A DNA stretch of 64,000 nt from Solihabitans fulvus. Its GTDB lineage: Bacteria; Actinomycetota; Actinomycetes; Mycobacteriales; Pseudonocardiaceae. Of this stretch, positions 43,312 through 53,346 are shown piece after piece. The notes below the pieces were generated by a model, which saw only the letters and a list, made by a program, of their open reading frames with translations, was not told where the DNA came from and ran no database searches. The stretch is taken from the NCBI RefSeq assembly GCF_008386585.1, contig NZ_VUOB01000005.1:104232-168231 (forward strand), in the 5' to 3' direction. The number at the start of each line of letters is the position of its first letter. Position 1 is the first letter of the stretch. The position numbers were made by a program, and so were the translations under genes.

Positions 43312-46300
43312 TCAAGGCCTCCCATCGGCCCGCGCACCCGGCAGCCACCGGGTGATCCGGCGGGCGATGCTGGCCAGCCGCCGGTCCGACACGATCGCGT
43401 AGTGGTCGACCGGCCACCGCACCACGTCCAGGTCCCGGCACAGCGCCCGCCAGGCCGGCGCCGGGTCGGGGCGGTCGGCGGCTGACGCCACGAACAGCAG
43501 CGTCGGCGCGTCGGAGTGGCCCGCCCGGTGGCCGTTGAGCAGCTCCAGGTTGCGCCGGTGCACGCCCATCAACCGCTGGTAGCCGGGGATGTCGGTGCCG
43601 GCAGGGAGCAGCCCGCCCTCGGTTGCCGCGTCGAGGGCGCGCCGGCTGAGCGCCCCGGGGTCCGCGTCGAGGATCGCGGCTGCGGTGTCCGATGGCAGCC
43701 GCCCGGCGGCCAGGTCGGTCAGGAAGGCGAGGTGCCGGGTGCGCTCGTCGTCGGGGCCCGCGCCGGCGGGAACCTCGCTGTCGATCATGACCACGCACGG
43801 CCGGTGGCCCCGCCCGGCCAGCTGTCGGCTGACCTCGTGGGCCAGCACGCCGCCCATCGACCACCCGCCGAGGACATGCGGGCCGTCGGGAGCCAGCCGG
43901 AGCAGTTCGTCGCGGTAGCCGGCGGCCATGGACCCCAGATCCGGCCAGGTCGCGGCGGTCCGGCCGGTCAGGGCCGAGCTCTGGAACCCGTGGACCGGCC
44001 CCGGCCAGCCGCGGACCAGTTCCGCGTAGCAGCCGACCGAGCCGCCGACCGGGTGGAACAGGAACAGCGCCGGGCCGGCGCCGGCCTTGAGGCGGACCGC
44101 CCGGGTCTCGCCGCCGGCTCCGGAGCCGGCGCGCAGTCGGGCGGCCAGCGCCCGCACGGTCGGGGCCTCGAAGACGACCCCGAGCGGGACGTCGACGGCG
44201 AGTTCGTCCCGGATCCGGTGGACCAGTCGCAGGGCGAGCAGCGAGGTGCCGCCGAGGGCGAAGAAGTCGCTGTCCGGCGCGACTGCCGGGACGCCGAGCA
44301 GCGTCGACCACAGCCCGGCGAGCTCGGCGGTCAGCGGGCCGTCCGCGCCGTCGGGCAGCGGCGCGGGCTGCATGGCCGGCAGCGAGGCGAGCGCGGCGGC
44401 GGTGTCGACCTTGCCGTTGACGGTGAGCGGCAACGCCGCCACCAGGTGGATCCGGCCGGGCACCAGGTGGCTGGGCAGGCGCTCGCGCAGGGACGCCCGG
44501 GTCCGGTCGCAGTCCAGGCGCGCGCCGTCCTCGGCGACGACCAGGGCGACCAGCAGCGGGCCGCCGTCCGGGGCGGTGTCCGTGGTGACCACGCACTCGG
44601 CCACCCCGGGGCACTCGCGGACCGCGCACTCCACCTCGCCCGGCTCGATGCGGTGACCGAGCACCTTGACCTGGCGGTCCTCCCGGCCCAGGAACTCGAT
44701 GGTGCCGTCAGGCCAGTACCGGCCGAGGTCCCCGGTCCAGTACAGGCGCTCCCCGGTGCCCGGATGCCGGACGAAACGCCGTGCCGTGCGCTCCGCGTCG
44801 CCCAGATAGCCCCTGGCCAGGCCCGCGCCGCCGATGTGGATCCGCCCGGTGGCCCACGGCGGCCGAACCTCCATCCGGTGGTCGAGCACCAGCATCCGCT
44901 GGTTGCGCAGGGGGGTGCCGTACGGGACGCTCCGCCACCCCGGGTCGACCCGGCCGACCTCGAAGCTGTTCGACCAGATCGCGGCCTCGGTGGCGCCGCC
45001 CATGGCGATGACCCGCAGCTCTGACCAGAGCCGGCGCAGCCGGTCTGGCAGGGCAAGCGGGATCCAGTCGCCGGACAGCAGCGCGACCCGCAGCGGGGGC
45101 CGGCTGCGCTCGGGCTGGTGCCCGACGACCTCGGCCAGCAGGTCGGCGAGGGCGGGGACGGAGTTCCACACCGTGACGCCGTGCCGGGCGGCGGTCCGGG
45201 CCCACTCCGCCGGAGCCGGCACGGGTGTGGCGAGCGGCAGCACCAGCGCGGCTCCGGCCGCCAGCGTGCCGAAGACGTCCCACACCGACAGGTCGAAGCT
45301 CAGCGACGATATGGCGAACACCCGGTCGCCCGCGTCCAGCGCGATCCGGTCGTTGATGTCCTGCACGGTGTTCCACGCGGCGCGGTGCTCGATCATGACG
45401 CCCTTGGGCGTGCCGGTCGACCCCGACGTGTGAATCACGTACGCGAGGTCGTCCACGCCGCCGGGGACTCCGGTGACCGGCTCGCCGCCCGCCGGGGCGT
45501 GATCCACCTCCAGCACGGGGATCTGCTCCCCCAGCGCCGCCGGATGATGCGAGGTCGCGAGTACGGCCCGCGCGCAGCACTGGCCGACCAGACGCCGGAT
45601 CCGGTCGACCGGCTGCCCGGCGTCGACCGGGCAGTACGCCGCTCCCGCGCGCAGCACGCCGAGTACGGCGACGACCTGCTCCCACCCCTTGACCATGACG
45701 ACCGGCACCAGGTCGCCCCGGCCGAGGCCGAGCCGGCCAAGCCAGCCGGCGACGGCCCGGGACGCGGACTCCAGCTCGCGATAGGTCATCGTCCGCTCAT
45801 CGCTGACCACCGCGACCGCGTCGGGGCGCAGCGCCGCCTGGCGCAGGAAGCCGTCCTCCAGTCGCCCTTTCGGCTGCGGCGTGGCCGTGTCGTTGACGGC
45901 CGCCACCGTGGCCCGGTGGGCGGCCAGCGCGAGGGTCGGCGCGGCCGAGGACGGCGCGGCGATCTCGTGCAGGAGGTCGCGGTAGGTGTCGAACATCGTG
46001 TCCGGCAGTCCCGGGGGAAACGCCTCGTCCACCGTGTACCAGGTGCAGGTGATGCCGCCGCCGGGCGCGTCCTGCACCTGGCTGTCCACCAGCACGTGCG
46101 GCGTGCGCAGCGCGCTGGCTGCGATCCGGCCGGTCGGCCGAGGCGCTGAGGCGGCGCGCGGGCCGGACCCGAGCATGCCGTTGAAGACGTAGGGCAGCGC
46201 CGGTCGCGACGTCCAGCCCCGCCTGGCCGCGACAGCACGCATGACCTGCACCGCGGTGACGTCGCAGTGTTCGAGGTCCCGCCACAGCTGGCCTTGCAAC

Positions 46301-47238
46301 CGGCGGCCGCGCTGCCAGTAGTCCTCGTCGCGGCTCAGGTCCACCTCGACCGGCAGGGTCGCGCCGAGCTGGCCGACGACGCCGGCCCACTCCGGGTGCC
46401 GGCCGCGCCAGCCCTCGTGCAGGACGTTGAGGCAGAAGCGCGGGTTGAGCGCCCAGGCGCCGAGCGTCTCGGCGAACGCGTGGGCCAGCGCCGAGGCCGG
46501 CATGATCCGCTCGCGGCGCGCGGTTGTGCGGAGCTGCCGCCACTGCGCCGCGGTCAGCGCGCACGTGCGCTGGGTGAGCCGGACCGGGCCGAGGTCGGCC
46601 AGCGGTCTGGCGGTCGGCAGTTCGGGCGCCGGCGGCAGCGAGTCGAGGCGCTGGGACCAGTACCGCCAGTGCTCCCCGTCGACCTGCTGGGCCGCCTGCG
46701 CGCGGCGCCAGTGCCGGAAGGTCAGCGGCACGGGCGGCAGCGGCCGGGCCGGGTGCACGCTCAGAGCGCGCGCCTCGGCGAGCACCTGCCAGGTGCTGTG
46801 CGCGTCGAGCAGCAGCAGGCTCATCCCGATGTGCACCCTGGCGCGGTGCTCGCGCAGCAGGCTCACCGCCACGTCGAACAGTGGCCAGGTGGCCGGGTCG
46901 TGCCCCGACTCGGTCATGCCGCGCCTGGTCCTGGCGAGGGCGCGACGCGGGTCCTGGTCGCGCAGGTCGGCCACCGGCACCCGGAGCCGGGGCAGCTCGG
47001 CGACGTCGAGCACGCGCTGGGCGCCGTCTTCTCCGACCACGGTGCGCAGCTGCTCGTGCCGCGCGACCAGCTGGTTGACGACGCTCTCGATCCGTTCGGC
47101 GGCCAGGCCGGCCACGTCGAACTCCAGGTAGAAGTGGGGCAGGAACCCGCCGAGGTCGACCAGCGAGCTGGTGCCGACCAGGTAGGCCTCCTGCAGGTCG
47201 GTCATGGGGAACGGTTCGGCACTCGGCTCGCTGGTCAT
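43312..47238 (-). CDS. NRPS module Cy(variant)-A(Cys)-T-TE
   Basis: The 1308-residue protein has a heterocyclization-type domain (about 8-430; PFPMTDLQEAYLVG at the start), whose DxxxxDxxS motif is SLLLLDAHS, so the first Asp is Ser140 while Asp145 and Ser148 are kept. The A domain (460-945) has IHTSGSTGTPKG and specificity residues D649, L650, W653, N692, L720, S722, M746, I754, W755, close to the cysteine code DLYNLSLIWK with Y to W and L to M. T (FFALGGTSL, Ser999) and TE (GGWSMGG, Ser1127) follow. It lacks the N-terminal docking domain of the other two. It overlaps the GMC gene by 4 nt. Confidence 0.9.
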   Translation of the reverse strand: MTSEPSAEPFPMTDLQEAYLVGTSSLVDLGGFLPHFYLEFDVAGLAAERIESVVNQLVARHEQLRTVVGEDGAQRVLDVAELPRLRVPVADLRDQDPRRALARTRRGMTESGHDPATWPLFDVAVSLLREHRARVHIGMSLLLLDAHSTWQVLAEARALSVHPARPLPPVPLTFRHWRRAQAAQQVDGEHWRYWSQRLDSLPPAPELPTARPLADLGPVRLTQRTCALTAAQWRQLRTTARRERIMPASALAHAFAETLGAWALNPRFCLNVLHEGWRGRHPEWAGVVGQLGATLPVEVDLSRDEDYWQRGRRLQGQLWRDLEHCDVTAVQVMRAVAARRGWTSRPALPYVFNGMLGSGPRAASAPRPTGRIAASALRTPHVLVDSQVQDAPGGGITCTWYTVDEAFPPGLPDTMFDTYRDLLHEIAAPSSAAPTLALAAHRATVAAVNDTATPQPKGRLEDGFLRQAALRPDAVAVVSDERTMTYRELESASRAVAGWLGRLGLGRGDLVPVVMVKGWEQVVAVLGVLRAGAAYCPVDAGQPVDRIRRLVGQCCARAVLATSHHPAALGEQIPVLEVDHAPAGGEPVTGVPGGVDDLAYVIHTSGSTGTPKGVMIEHRAAWNTVQDINDRIALDAGDRVFAISSLSFDLSVWDVFGTLAAGAALVLPLATPVPAPAEWARTAARHGVTVWNSVPALADLLAEVVGHQPERSRPPLRVALLSGDWIPLALPDRLRRLWSELRVIAMGGATEAAIWSNSFEVGRVDPGWRSVPYGTPLRNQRMLVLDHRMEVRPPWATGRIHIGGAGLARGYLGDAERTARRFVRHPGTGERLYWTGDLGRYWPDGTIEFLGREDRQVKVLGHRIEPGEVECAVRECPGVAECVVTTDTAPDGGPLLVALVVAEDGARLDCDRTRASLRERLPSHLVPGRIHLVAALPLTVNGKVDTAAALASLPAMQPAPLPDGADGPLTAELAGLWSTLLGVPAVAPDSDFFALGGTSLLALRLVHRIRDELAVDVPLGVVFEAPTVRALAARLRAGSGAGGETRAVRLKAGAGPALFLFHPVGGSVGCYAELVRGWPGPVHGFQSSALTGRTAATWPDLGSMAAGYRDELLRLAPDGPHVLGGWSMGGVLAHEVSRQLAGRGHRPCVVMIDSEVPAGAGPDDERTRHLAFLTDLAAGRLPSDTAAAILDADPGALSRRALDAATEGGLLPAGTDIPGYQRLMGVHRRNLELLNGHRAGHSDAPTLLFVASAADRPDPAPAWRALCRDLDVVRWPVDHYAIVSDRRLASIARRITRWLPGARADGRP

Positions 47239-48782
47239 CCCGCCTCCGACGCGTCCATCCACGCGGCCGCCCGCTCGGCGATCACGATGCAGGTGAGGTT
47301 GGGGGTGGCCCTGGGGGCCGAGGGCATCACCGACGCGTCGACCACCCGCAGGCCCTCGACCTGACGCACCCTGCAGCGCTCGTCCACCACGGTCAGGGGG
47401 TCGCCGGCCGGTCCCATCCGCGCCGTTCCGGCCGGGTGCCACATGGGCGAGACGAATCGCGGCACCGCCGAGGCCAGCAGCGCGTCGTCGCGGACCATGC
47501 GGTCGGTCCACACGAACGTCCGGTCGAGCAGGTCGGCGAGCGGGGCGGCGCGGATCAGCGACCATGCGAACCGGGTGCCCCGCATGAGCAGATCGACGTC
47601 GCGCTGTGTGGAGGCCAGGCGCAGTTCGATGACCGGCGGGCCGTCCGGGTCGCCGGCGCGCAGCGCCACCCGGCCGCGGGAGCGCGGGGCGAGCAGCGTC
47701 GCGGCGACCGACACGCACACGCGGTCGCCGAGGATCGCCCCGATGCCCGGCATGTCGGGGATGGCGACGTTGTTGGCGACGGTGACGCTGATGTCGGGGT
47801 CGCCGCCTGACACGGCCAGGCGTGCCATCACCGAGTGCTCGGAGCGGCCCGGCGCGCCGCCACCGGGCCGCAGCACCGACCAGATCGCCATGGTCGGATG
47901 GTCCACGAGGTTCTCGCCGACACCAGGCAGGTCGGCCACGATCCGGATGCCCGCCTCGATCAGCCGGTTCGCCGGGCCGAGACCGGAGAGCTGGAGGATG
48001 GCGGGGGTGTTCACGGCCCCGGCGCACAGCGTCACCCGGCCGGCCCGCACCCGTTCCAGCCGGCCGCGCCGGACCAGCTCAACGCCGACCGCCCGCCGCC
48101 CGGCGAACAGCACCCTGCGCACACGGCAGCGGTCCCAGATCGCGAGGTTGGCCCGGTCGCGGGCGGCGGCCAGATGAGTGTCCACAGTGGACACTCGGTG
48201 ACCGGCGTCGACGTTGGCGGGCACCGGCCCGACTCCGATCTCGGAGCCGGCGTTGAGGTCTGGCACCTCCGGCAGGCCGGTGTTGCGGCAGGCGAGCCAG
48301 AAGGCGCGCGAGACCGGGTCGAGGTCGTCGGTGCGGCAGCGGCGGATGGGCACCGGTCCGGTCCCGCCGTGCGCCTGGCCGCCGAAGTCCCCGTCGGTCT
48401 CTATGGCGCGGAACACCGGCAGCACCCGGCGCCACGCCCAGTCGGGGTTCCCGTCCGCCGCCCACTCGTCGAAGTCGCACGCGAGGCCGCGCAGGGCGAT
48501 GGCGCCGTTGACCGCGGACGAGCCGCCGACCACCTTCCCCATCCGGTACGGGAACCGCCGGGAGTGCGCGGTGTCGGCGCCGACAATCGCTTCGTAGTCC
48601 CAGTTGTAGCCGTTGAGCACCGGAGCGCCCTGGCGCGCCGGGTCGAGACCGTCCACGCCGGCCTCGATCAGCAGGACCTGGCGGTCCGATCGCTCCGACA
48701 GGCGGCTGGCGAGCACGGCGCCGGCGGAGCCGGCCCCGACGACCACGTCGTCCCAGCCGCGAACCGAGCAGCCGCCCGCCAT
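47235..48782 (-). CDS. GMC-family flavin oxidoreductase
   Basis: The 515-residue protein is a glucose-methanol-choline oxidoreductase: FAD loop DVVVGAGSAGAVLASRLSE, GKVVGGSSAVNGAIALRG, PGVGENLVDHP and the C-terminal HPAGTARMG, VVDASVMPSAPRATPN with the catalytic His/Asn region. Such enzymes oxidise alcohols to carbonyls. It lies between two NRPS genes (5 bp after one, overlapping the other by 4 nt), so it is surely part of the pathway; oxidation of an alcohol or tailoring of a heterocycle are both possible. Confidence 0.9.
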   Translation of the reverse strand: MAGGCSVRGWDDVVVGAGSAGAVLASRLSERSDRQVLLIEAGVDGLDPARQGAPVLNGYNWDYEAIVGADTAHSRRFPYRMGKVVGGSSAVNGAIALRGLACDFDEWAADGNPDWAWRRVLPVFRAIETDGDFGGQAHGGTGPVPIRRCRTDDLDPVSRAFWLACRNTGLPEVPDLNAGSEIGVGPVPANVDAGHRVSTVDTHLAAARDRANLAIWDRCRVRRVLFAGRRAVGVELVRRGRLERVRAGRVTLCAGAVNTPAILQLSGLGPANRLIEAGIRIVADLPGVGENLVDHPTMAIWSVLRPGGGAPGRSEHSVMARLAVSGGDPDISVTVANNVAIPDMPGIGAILGDRVCVSVAATLLAPRSRGRVALRAGDPDGPPVIELRLASTQRDVDLLMRGTRFAWSLIRAAPLADLLDRTFVWTDRMVRDDALLASAVPRFVSPMWHPAGTARMGPAGDPLTVVDERCRVRQVEGLRVVDASVMPSAPRATPNLTCIVIAERAAAWMDASEAG

Positions 48783-48787
48783 CCCGG

Positions 48788-51700
48788 TCAGGGCTCCGTC
48801 ACCGGCCGCAGCGTGCCGGCCATCTCGGCGACCGTGGGGCTGTCGAAGAGGACCTGTAGCCCCTCGTCCGCGGTCATCGCGACACCCAGTTCCTCCCGCA
48901 GACGCGCGATGACGCGCACCGCGTGCAGCGAGTCGCCGCCCAGCTCGAAGAAGTTGTCGTCGACGCCGAAGTCGTCGCGCGCCAACGCGTCCCGCCAGAT
49001 CTCGAAGATCTGGCGTTCCAGCTCGCCGCGCGGGTCGACCCGCGCGGCCTGGCCGCCCTCCCACGGGCTGGGCACGGCGGTGAGGTCCACCTTGCCGTTG
49101 CCGCTGAGCGGGGTCCGGTCGATGAGTTGGTAGTGGGTGGGCACCATGTACCCGGGCAGCAGCTCGGCCAGCGCATCGCGCAGCCGCGCCGGGTCGGCGT
49201 CGCGCCCGGTTCCCTCGGCGCCGACCAGGACGTGCTGGCCGAGCGGGTCCGCTCCGGCGCCGGGAATCGCCTCGGTCAGGGGGAAGCCGGCGGAGCGCAG
49301 GGCGGAGCGCCACTGGTCGGGTCCCAGCAACGGCAGGCGGCGCCCGTCCCGGTAGTCGCCGAAGTCCTGGTAGAAGCCGACGGTCACCGTGTGGAAGGGC
49401 TCGTTGCGGGTGTTCTCCACCAGGACCAGCAGGCCGTCCCGGTCCAGCGCCACGCGGAGATGGCGCAGCGTCTGGTCGAGGTCGGCGGCGTTGTGCAGCA
49501 CGTTGGCGGCGATGATCAGGTCCACGGAGTCGGCCGCGACGCCCTGCTCCTGCGGAGGGCGGTTGATGTCGAACTGGGCGTAGTCCACGAAGGTGTGGTC
49601 GGCGAACCGCGCGCGGGCCCGCTGGGTGAAGTAGCTGGACACGTCGGTGAACCGGTAGCTCGCCCGGTCCGGGGGCAGCTCGGGCAGCACCTGCGCGGTG
49701 GTCGCCCCGCAGCCGGCACCCACCTCGAGGACTCGCATCGGCCGGCCGTCCGCGCGAGAGTCCACAAAGGACCAGGCCAGGCTAGCGACGATCCGGTTCT
49801 GCATGCGCGCCATGGGGTTGTCCGCGTACATGGCGTCGGCGACATGCAGGCCGCCGTCCGGGATGAGGAACTCCAGCGCGTTGGTCCGCCCACGCAGCAG
49901 GTCCAGTTGGTGCCGGGCGCAGTCGGCGAAGTTGCCGGCGAGCACCCCGAGCGCGCCGTCCACCGGGAGCGCGGCCAGTCCCCGCCGGACCCTCGCGTCG
50001 AGCACGCTCGCGTCCAGCGGGCGCCGGCAGATGTACTCGCCGGGCCGCCCGGCCGCGGCCAGCAGGCCCTCTCCCGCCAGCAGTGCGAGCCACTCGGCGA
50101 GCAGGCCCCGGTAACGCGGCCGCAGGTCGTGCCGCTCGACGATCCCGCCCGCGTCGGCGCGGTCGCCCTCGGCGGTGAACTCCCCGAGCCCGGCCAGGCT
50201 CGCGGCGATCAGCGGCGTCGTGGTCTCGTTGAACGCCCGGATCACCGCCGCGTAGTCGGCGAGCCCGTCGGCCCCGGTGCTCGCCTCCCGCTCGCGCCGG
50301 TCACTCCCGGCGGCCACCAGGGCCGGCCAGTTCCCGTCGGCGCCCCGCTCGGGCACCACGTACGCGACGAGCTGGCGGCGGCCGGTCGCCGGATTGGTGT
50401 CGACGGTGACCACAGCGTCCCGCACGCCCGGCTGGCGCTGGAGTGTCGAGGTGATCTCGCCGAGCTCGATCCGGTACCCGTTGAGCTTGATCTGGTTGTC
50501 GGTCCGCCCGAGGATCTCGATGTCGCCGCCGGGCAGGTAGCGCCCGTGGTCGCCGGTGCGGTAGAGCCGCTCGCCCGTGCCGGGGCGGAGCAGGAACCGC
50601 TCGGCGGTGCGCGCCGGGTCCGCCCAGTAGCCCAGCGCAAGGCCAGCCCCGCCGATGTGGATCTCCCCGACCGTCCACACCGGACAGTCGGCCAGCCGGT
50701 CGTCCAGCACGTGCAGGGTCTGGTTGGCCAGCGGCCGGCCGTACGGGATGCGCACCAGGTCCGCCGGCACCTGCCCGATCGGGTGGCACACCGACCAGAT
50801 CGACGCCTCGGTGGCGCCGCCGAGGCTGACCAGCTTGGCCCGGGGAGCGCGGGCCCGCACCGCGTCCGGCAGGGTCACCGGGATCCAGTCGCCGGACAGC
50901 AGCACCAGCCGCAGCGGCGGCGGCTCGGCGCGGGTCCACGGCGCGTCCAGCCACACCTGCATCAGCGCCGGGACGGAGTTCCACACGGTGACGCCGTGCC
51001 GGCTGATCAGGTCGGTCCAGTGCGCGGGGTCGTGCCCGCCCTCCGGATCCGGCATCACCACCGTGGCGCCGGCGGCGAGGATGCCGAACACGTCGTAGAC
51101 CGATAGGTCAAAACTCAGCGCCGACAGCGCGAGCACCCGGTCCTGTGGCCCAACCGCGAAGCGGGTGTTGAGGTCCTGGATGGTGTTGGCCACCGCGCGG
51201 TGGTCGATCATCACTCCCTTGGGCTGCCCGGTCGAACCCGAGGTGAAGATGACGTAGGCCAGGTCCTCCGGCGCCGGGGCGGCCTCCGGGCACGCGGGAT
51301 CGGCCTCGCGCACCTCCCGGTCGGCGAGGGTGACCAGGGTGATGCCGGGCAGCCAGGTCAGCTTGTCGCGCAGCCCGGGGGTGGTGACGACGGTGCGCAC
51401 CCCGCCCTGTTCGAGCAGCTGCCGCCGACGGGCCGCCGGCCACTCGGGGTCGATCGGCAGGTAGGCCGCGCCCGACCAGGCCACGCCCAGCACCGAGGCG
51501 ACCTGCTCGCATCCCTTCGGCAGGACCACGCCGACCAGTGCGGTGTCCGCCGCCGCGGCGAGCGCACCCAACCGCCTGGCGAGCCGATGGGCCTGCCCGG
51601 CCAGCTCCCGGTAGGTGAGTTGGCCGTCGGCGGCCAGCACGGCGACGGCGTCCGGTCGCGCCCGCACCTGGTCGGCCACGAGCCCGCACAGGGTGCGCGG

Positions 51701-53311
51701 CGGGTAGTCCGCCGCGGTGTCGTTGGCCGCGGCCCGCTCGGCGGCCTGCCGCTCGGGCACCGAGACCATCGACCCGCGCCGGTCCCACAGGTCCGCCTCC
51801 ACGCTGAGCCTGTCGAGCAGGCCCCGATAGGCGGCGAACATGTCGTCTAGCAGTCCCGGGGGGAACAGCGCCTCCACAGCATCCCAGTTGACGAACAGCT
51901 CCCCCTGCTCCTCGGCGACCTGGTGGTCCAGCCACACCTGAGGGGTCTGGCTGATGCCGTAGGTGAACGTGCCGAAGTACCCGGTGCCACCGAAGAAGCT
52001 CCGCCCGTCAGTCACGTCCTCCACCGGGCTCAGCGCCAGCGCGCTGGTGAACACGATGGGCATGGCCGCCGTGGGGCCGCCGCCGACTCGCTTGGCGCGC
52101 TCGCGCTGCACCCGCACCCCGCTGTAGGACAGGTGCCCGAGGTCGCGCATCAGCTGCCGCTGGAGCCGCTGCACTCTGACCCAGAACGCCTCCTCGGGGG
52201 CGGCGTCCACCTCGAGCAGCGTCACCGAGGTGAAGTCGCCGATGACCTGGTTGATCTGCGGATGCGCCGGGGGGCGGTTGAACAGCGACAGATTCAGCGT
52301 GAACCGCGTCTGGTTGGACCACAGCCGCAGCACCTCGGCGAACGCGGTGGCCAGCACGCTCGACGGCGTGAGCCCTCTGCGGTGGGCCTCCCGCTTCACC
52401 GCGTCCCACCGCGCCGGGGCCAGGCTGGCGCGGCGGCGGGTGAACTCCGGTCGCGGCAGCTGCGCGGGCCGCACGGCCAGCGGCAGGGCCGGCGCGGGCG
52501 GCAGGGAGTCCAGCCGGGCCAGCCAGTAGTCCCGCGCCTGCCGGTAGGCGTCTCCGCCGCGCGCGGCCTGCTCGGTCATCACGTGGTCCCGGAACGACAC
52601 CGCCAGCGGTTCCGGCGACCAGTCGGGGTCCTCGCAGAACCGCCGCCAGTCCTGGAAGAGCAGGTACATGCTGAACGCGTCGGCGATGAGCAGGTCCAGG
52701 CTCACGTGCAGGCGCATCCGTTCGTGGTCAAGCAGGGTGGCGCGGATCTCGAACAGCGGCCACCGGTCCGCGGCCAGCACCTGGTGGCCCATCTCCGCGC
52801 GGATCCCGGCGATGCGTGCCCGCTGGGTGGCCGGGTCAAGACCGGCCAGGTCCGCGACGGCGATGTCGTAGTCGGGCACCTCGGACAGCACCCGCTGGCT
52901 GCCGTCGGGCTGGATGACCGCGCGCAGCATGTCGTGGCGCTGGATCACCCTGCGCAGGCTCGCTGACAGGCGCGGTATGTCGATGCCGTCGCGCTCGAGC
53001 TCGACGTAGAAGTGGGTGGCGACTCCGCCCAGTTCCACGGCCGGGGCGCGGCCCACCCAGTAGGCGTGCTGGATGTCGGTCAGCGGGAACGGCTCGTGCC
53101 GGCGCGCGGGGTCGGCAGCGATCTCGGCGAGGTGCTCCGCCCCCGCGCTGAGCCTGAGCATGGCGACGAGGTGGTCGCGGTGTTTCCGCAGCTGCGTCCG
53201 CAGCTCCTCGGTCAGCGCCCCGGCCGGCGCCAGCACGTCCAGGCGGCCGTCGTCGGTCAGCCGCAGCCGGACGCCGCGCCGGTGGAGCTCGAGGAGTAGG
53301 TCCTGCGCCAT
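48788..53311 (-). CDS. NRPS module docking-Cy-A(Cys) with inserted methyltransferase-T
   Basis: The 1507-residue protein begins with a TubC-type docking domain (1-52; LLLELHRRGVRLRLTDDGRL). The Cy domain has the canonical DxxxxDxxS (DLLIADAFS; Asp206, Asp211, Ser214). The A domain has the cysteine code DLYNLSLIW (FDLSVYDVFG, TVWNSVPAL, VLLSGDWIP, SLGGATEASIW). Between A8 (NGYRIELGEI) and A10 (GNGKVDL) sits a methyltransferase-like insertion with motif I VLEVGAGCGATTAQVL (about 1194-1206), as in pyochelin and yersiniabactin enzymes. A T domain (FFELGGDSLHA) ends it. It should form a thiazoline from cysteine, with C- or N-methylation or epimerisation. AGGAG precedes the ATG. Confidence 0.93.
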   Translation of the reverse strand: MAQDLLLELHRRGVRLRLTDDGRLDVLAPAGALTEELRTQLRKHRDHLVAMLRLSAGAEHLAEIAADPARRHEPFPLTDIQHAYWVGRAPAVELGGVATHFYVELERDGIDIPRLSASLRRVIQRHDMLRAVIQPDGSQRVLSEVPDYDIAVADLAGLDPATQRARIAGIRAEMGHQVLAADRWPLFEIRATLLDHERMRLHVSLDLLIADAFSMYLLFQDWRRFCEDPDWSPEPLAVSFRDHVMTEQAARGGDAYRQARDYWLARLDSLPPAPALPLAVRPAQLPRPEFTRRRASLAPARWDAVKREAHRRGLTPSSVLATAFAEVLRLWSNQTRFTLNLSLFNRPPAHPQINQVIGDFTSVTLLEVDAAPEEAFWVRVQRLQRQLMRDLGHLSYSGVRVQRERAKRVGGGPTAAMPIVFTSALALSPVEDVTDGRSFFGGTGYFGTFTYGISQTPQVWLDHQVAEEQGELFVNWDAVEALFPPGLLDDMFAAYRGLLDRLSVEADLWDRRGSMVSVPERQAAERAAANDTAADYPPRTLCGLVADQVRARPDAVAVLAADGQLTYRELAGQAHRLARRLGALAAAADTALVGVVLPKGCEQVASVLGVAWSGAAYLPIDPEWPAARRRQLLEQGGVRTVVTTPGLRDKLTWLPGITLVTLADREVREADPACPEAAPAPEDLAYVIFTSGSTGQPKGVMIDHRAVANTIQDLNTRFAVGPQDRVLALSALSFDLSVYDVFGILAAGATVVMPDPEGGHDPAHWTDLISRHGVTVWNSVPALMQVWLDAPWTRAEPPPLRLVLLSGDWIPVTLPDAVRARAPRAKLVSLGGATEASIWSVCHPIGQVPADLVRIPYGRPLANQTLHVLDDRLADCPVWTVGEIHIGGAGLALGYWADPARTAERFLLRPGTGERLYRTGDHGRYLPGGDIEILGRTDNQIKLNGYRIELGEITSTLQRQPGVRDAVVTVDTNPATGRRQLVAYVVPERGADGNWPALVAAGSDRREREASTGADGLADYAAVIRAFNETTTPLIAASLAGLGEFTAEGDRADAGGIVERHDLRPRYRGLLAEWLALLAGEGLLAAAGRPGEYICRRPLDASVLDARVRRGLAALPVDGALGVLAGNFADCARHQLDLLRGRTNALEFLIPDGGLHVADAMYADNPMARMQNRIVASLAWSFVDSRADGRPMRVLEVGAGCGATTAQVLPELPPDRASYRFTDVSSYFTQRARARFADHTFVDYAQFDINRPPQEQGVAADSVDLIIAANVLHNAADLDQTLRHLRVALDRDGLLVLVENTRNEPFHTVTVGFYQDFGDYRDGRRLPLLGPDQWRSALRSAGFPLTEAIPGAGADPLGQHVLVGAEGTGRDADPARLRDALAELLPGYMVPTHYQLIDRTPLSGNGKVDLTAVPSPWEGGQAARVDPRGELERQIFEIWRDALARDDFGVDDNFFELGGDSLHAVRVIARLREELGVAMTADEGLQVLFDSPTVAEMAGTLRPVTEP

Positions 53312-53346
53312 CCCGATCTCCTGTCTCCCGATGTCCGTCCCGGCGG

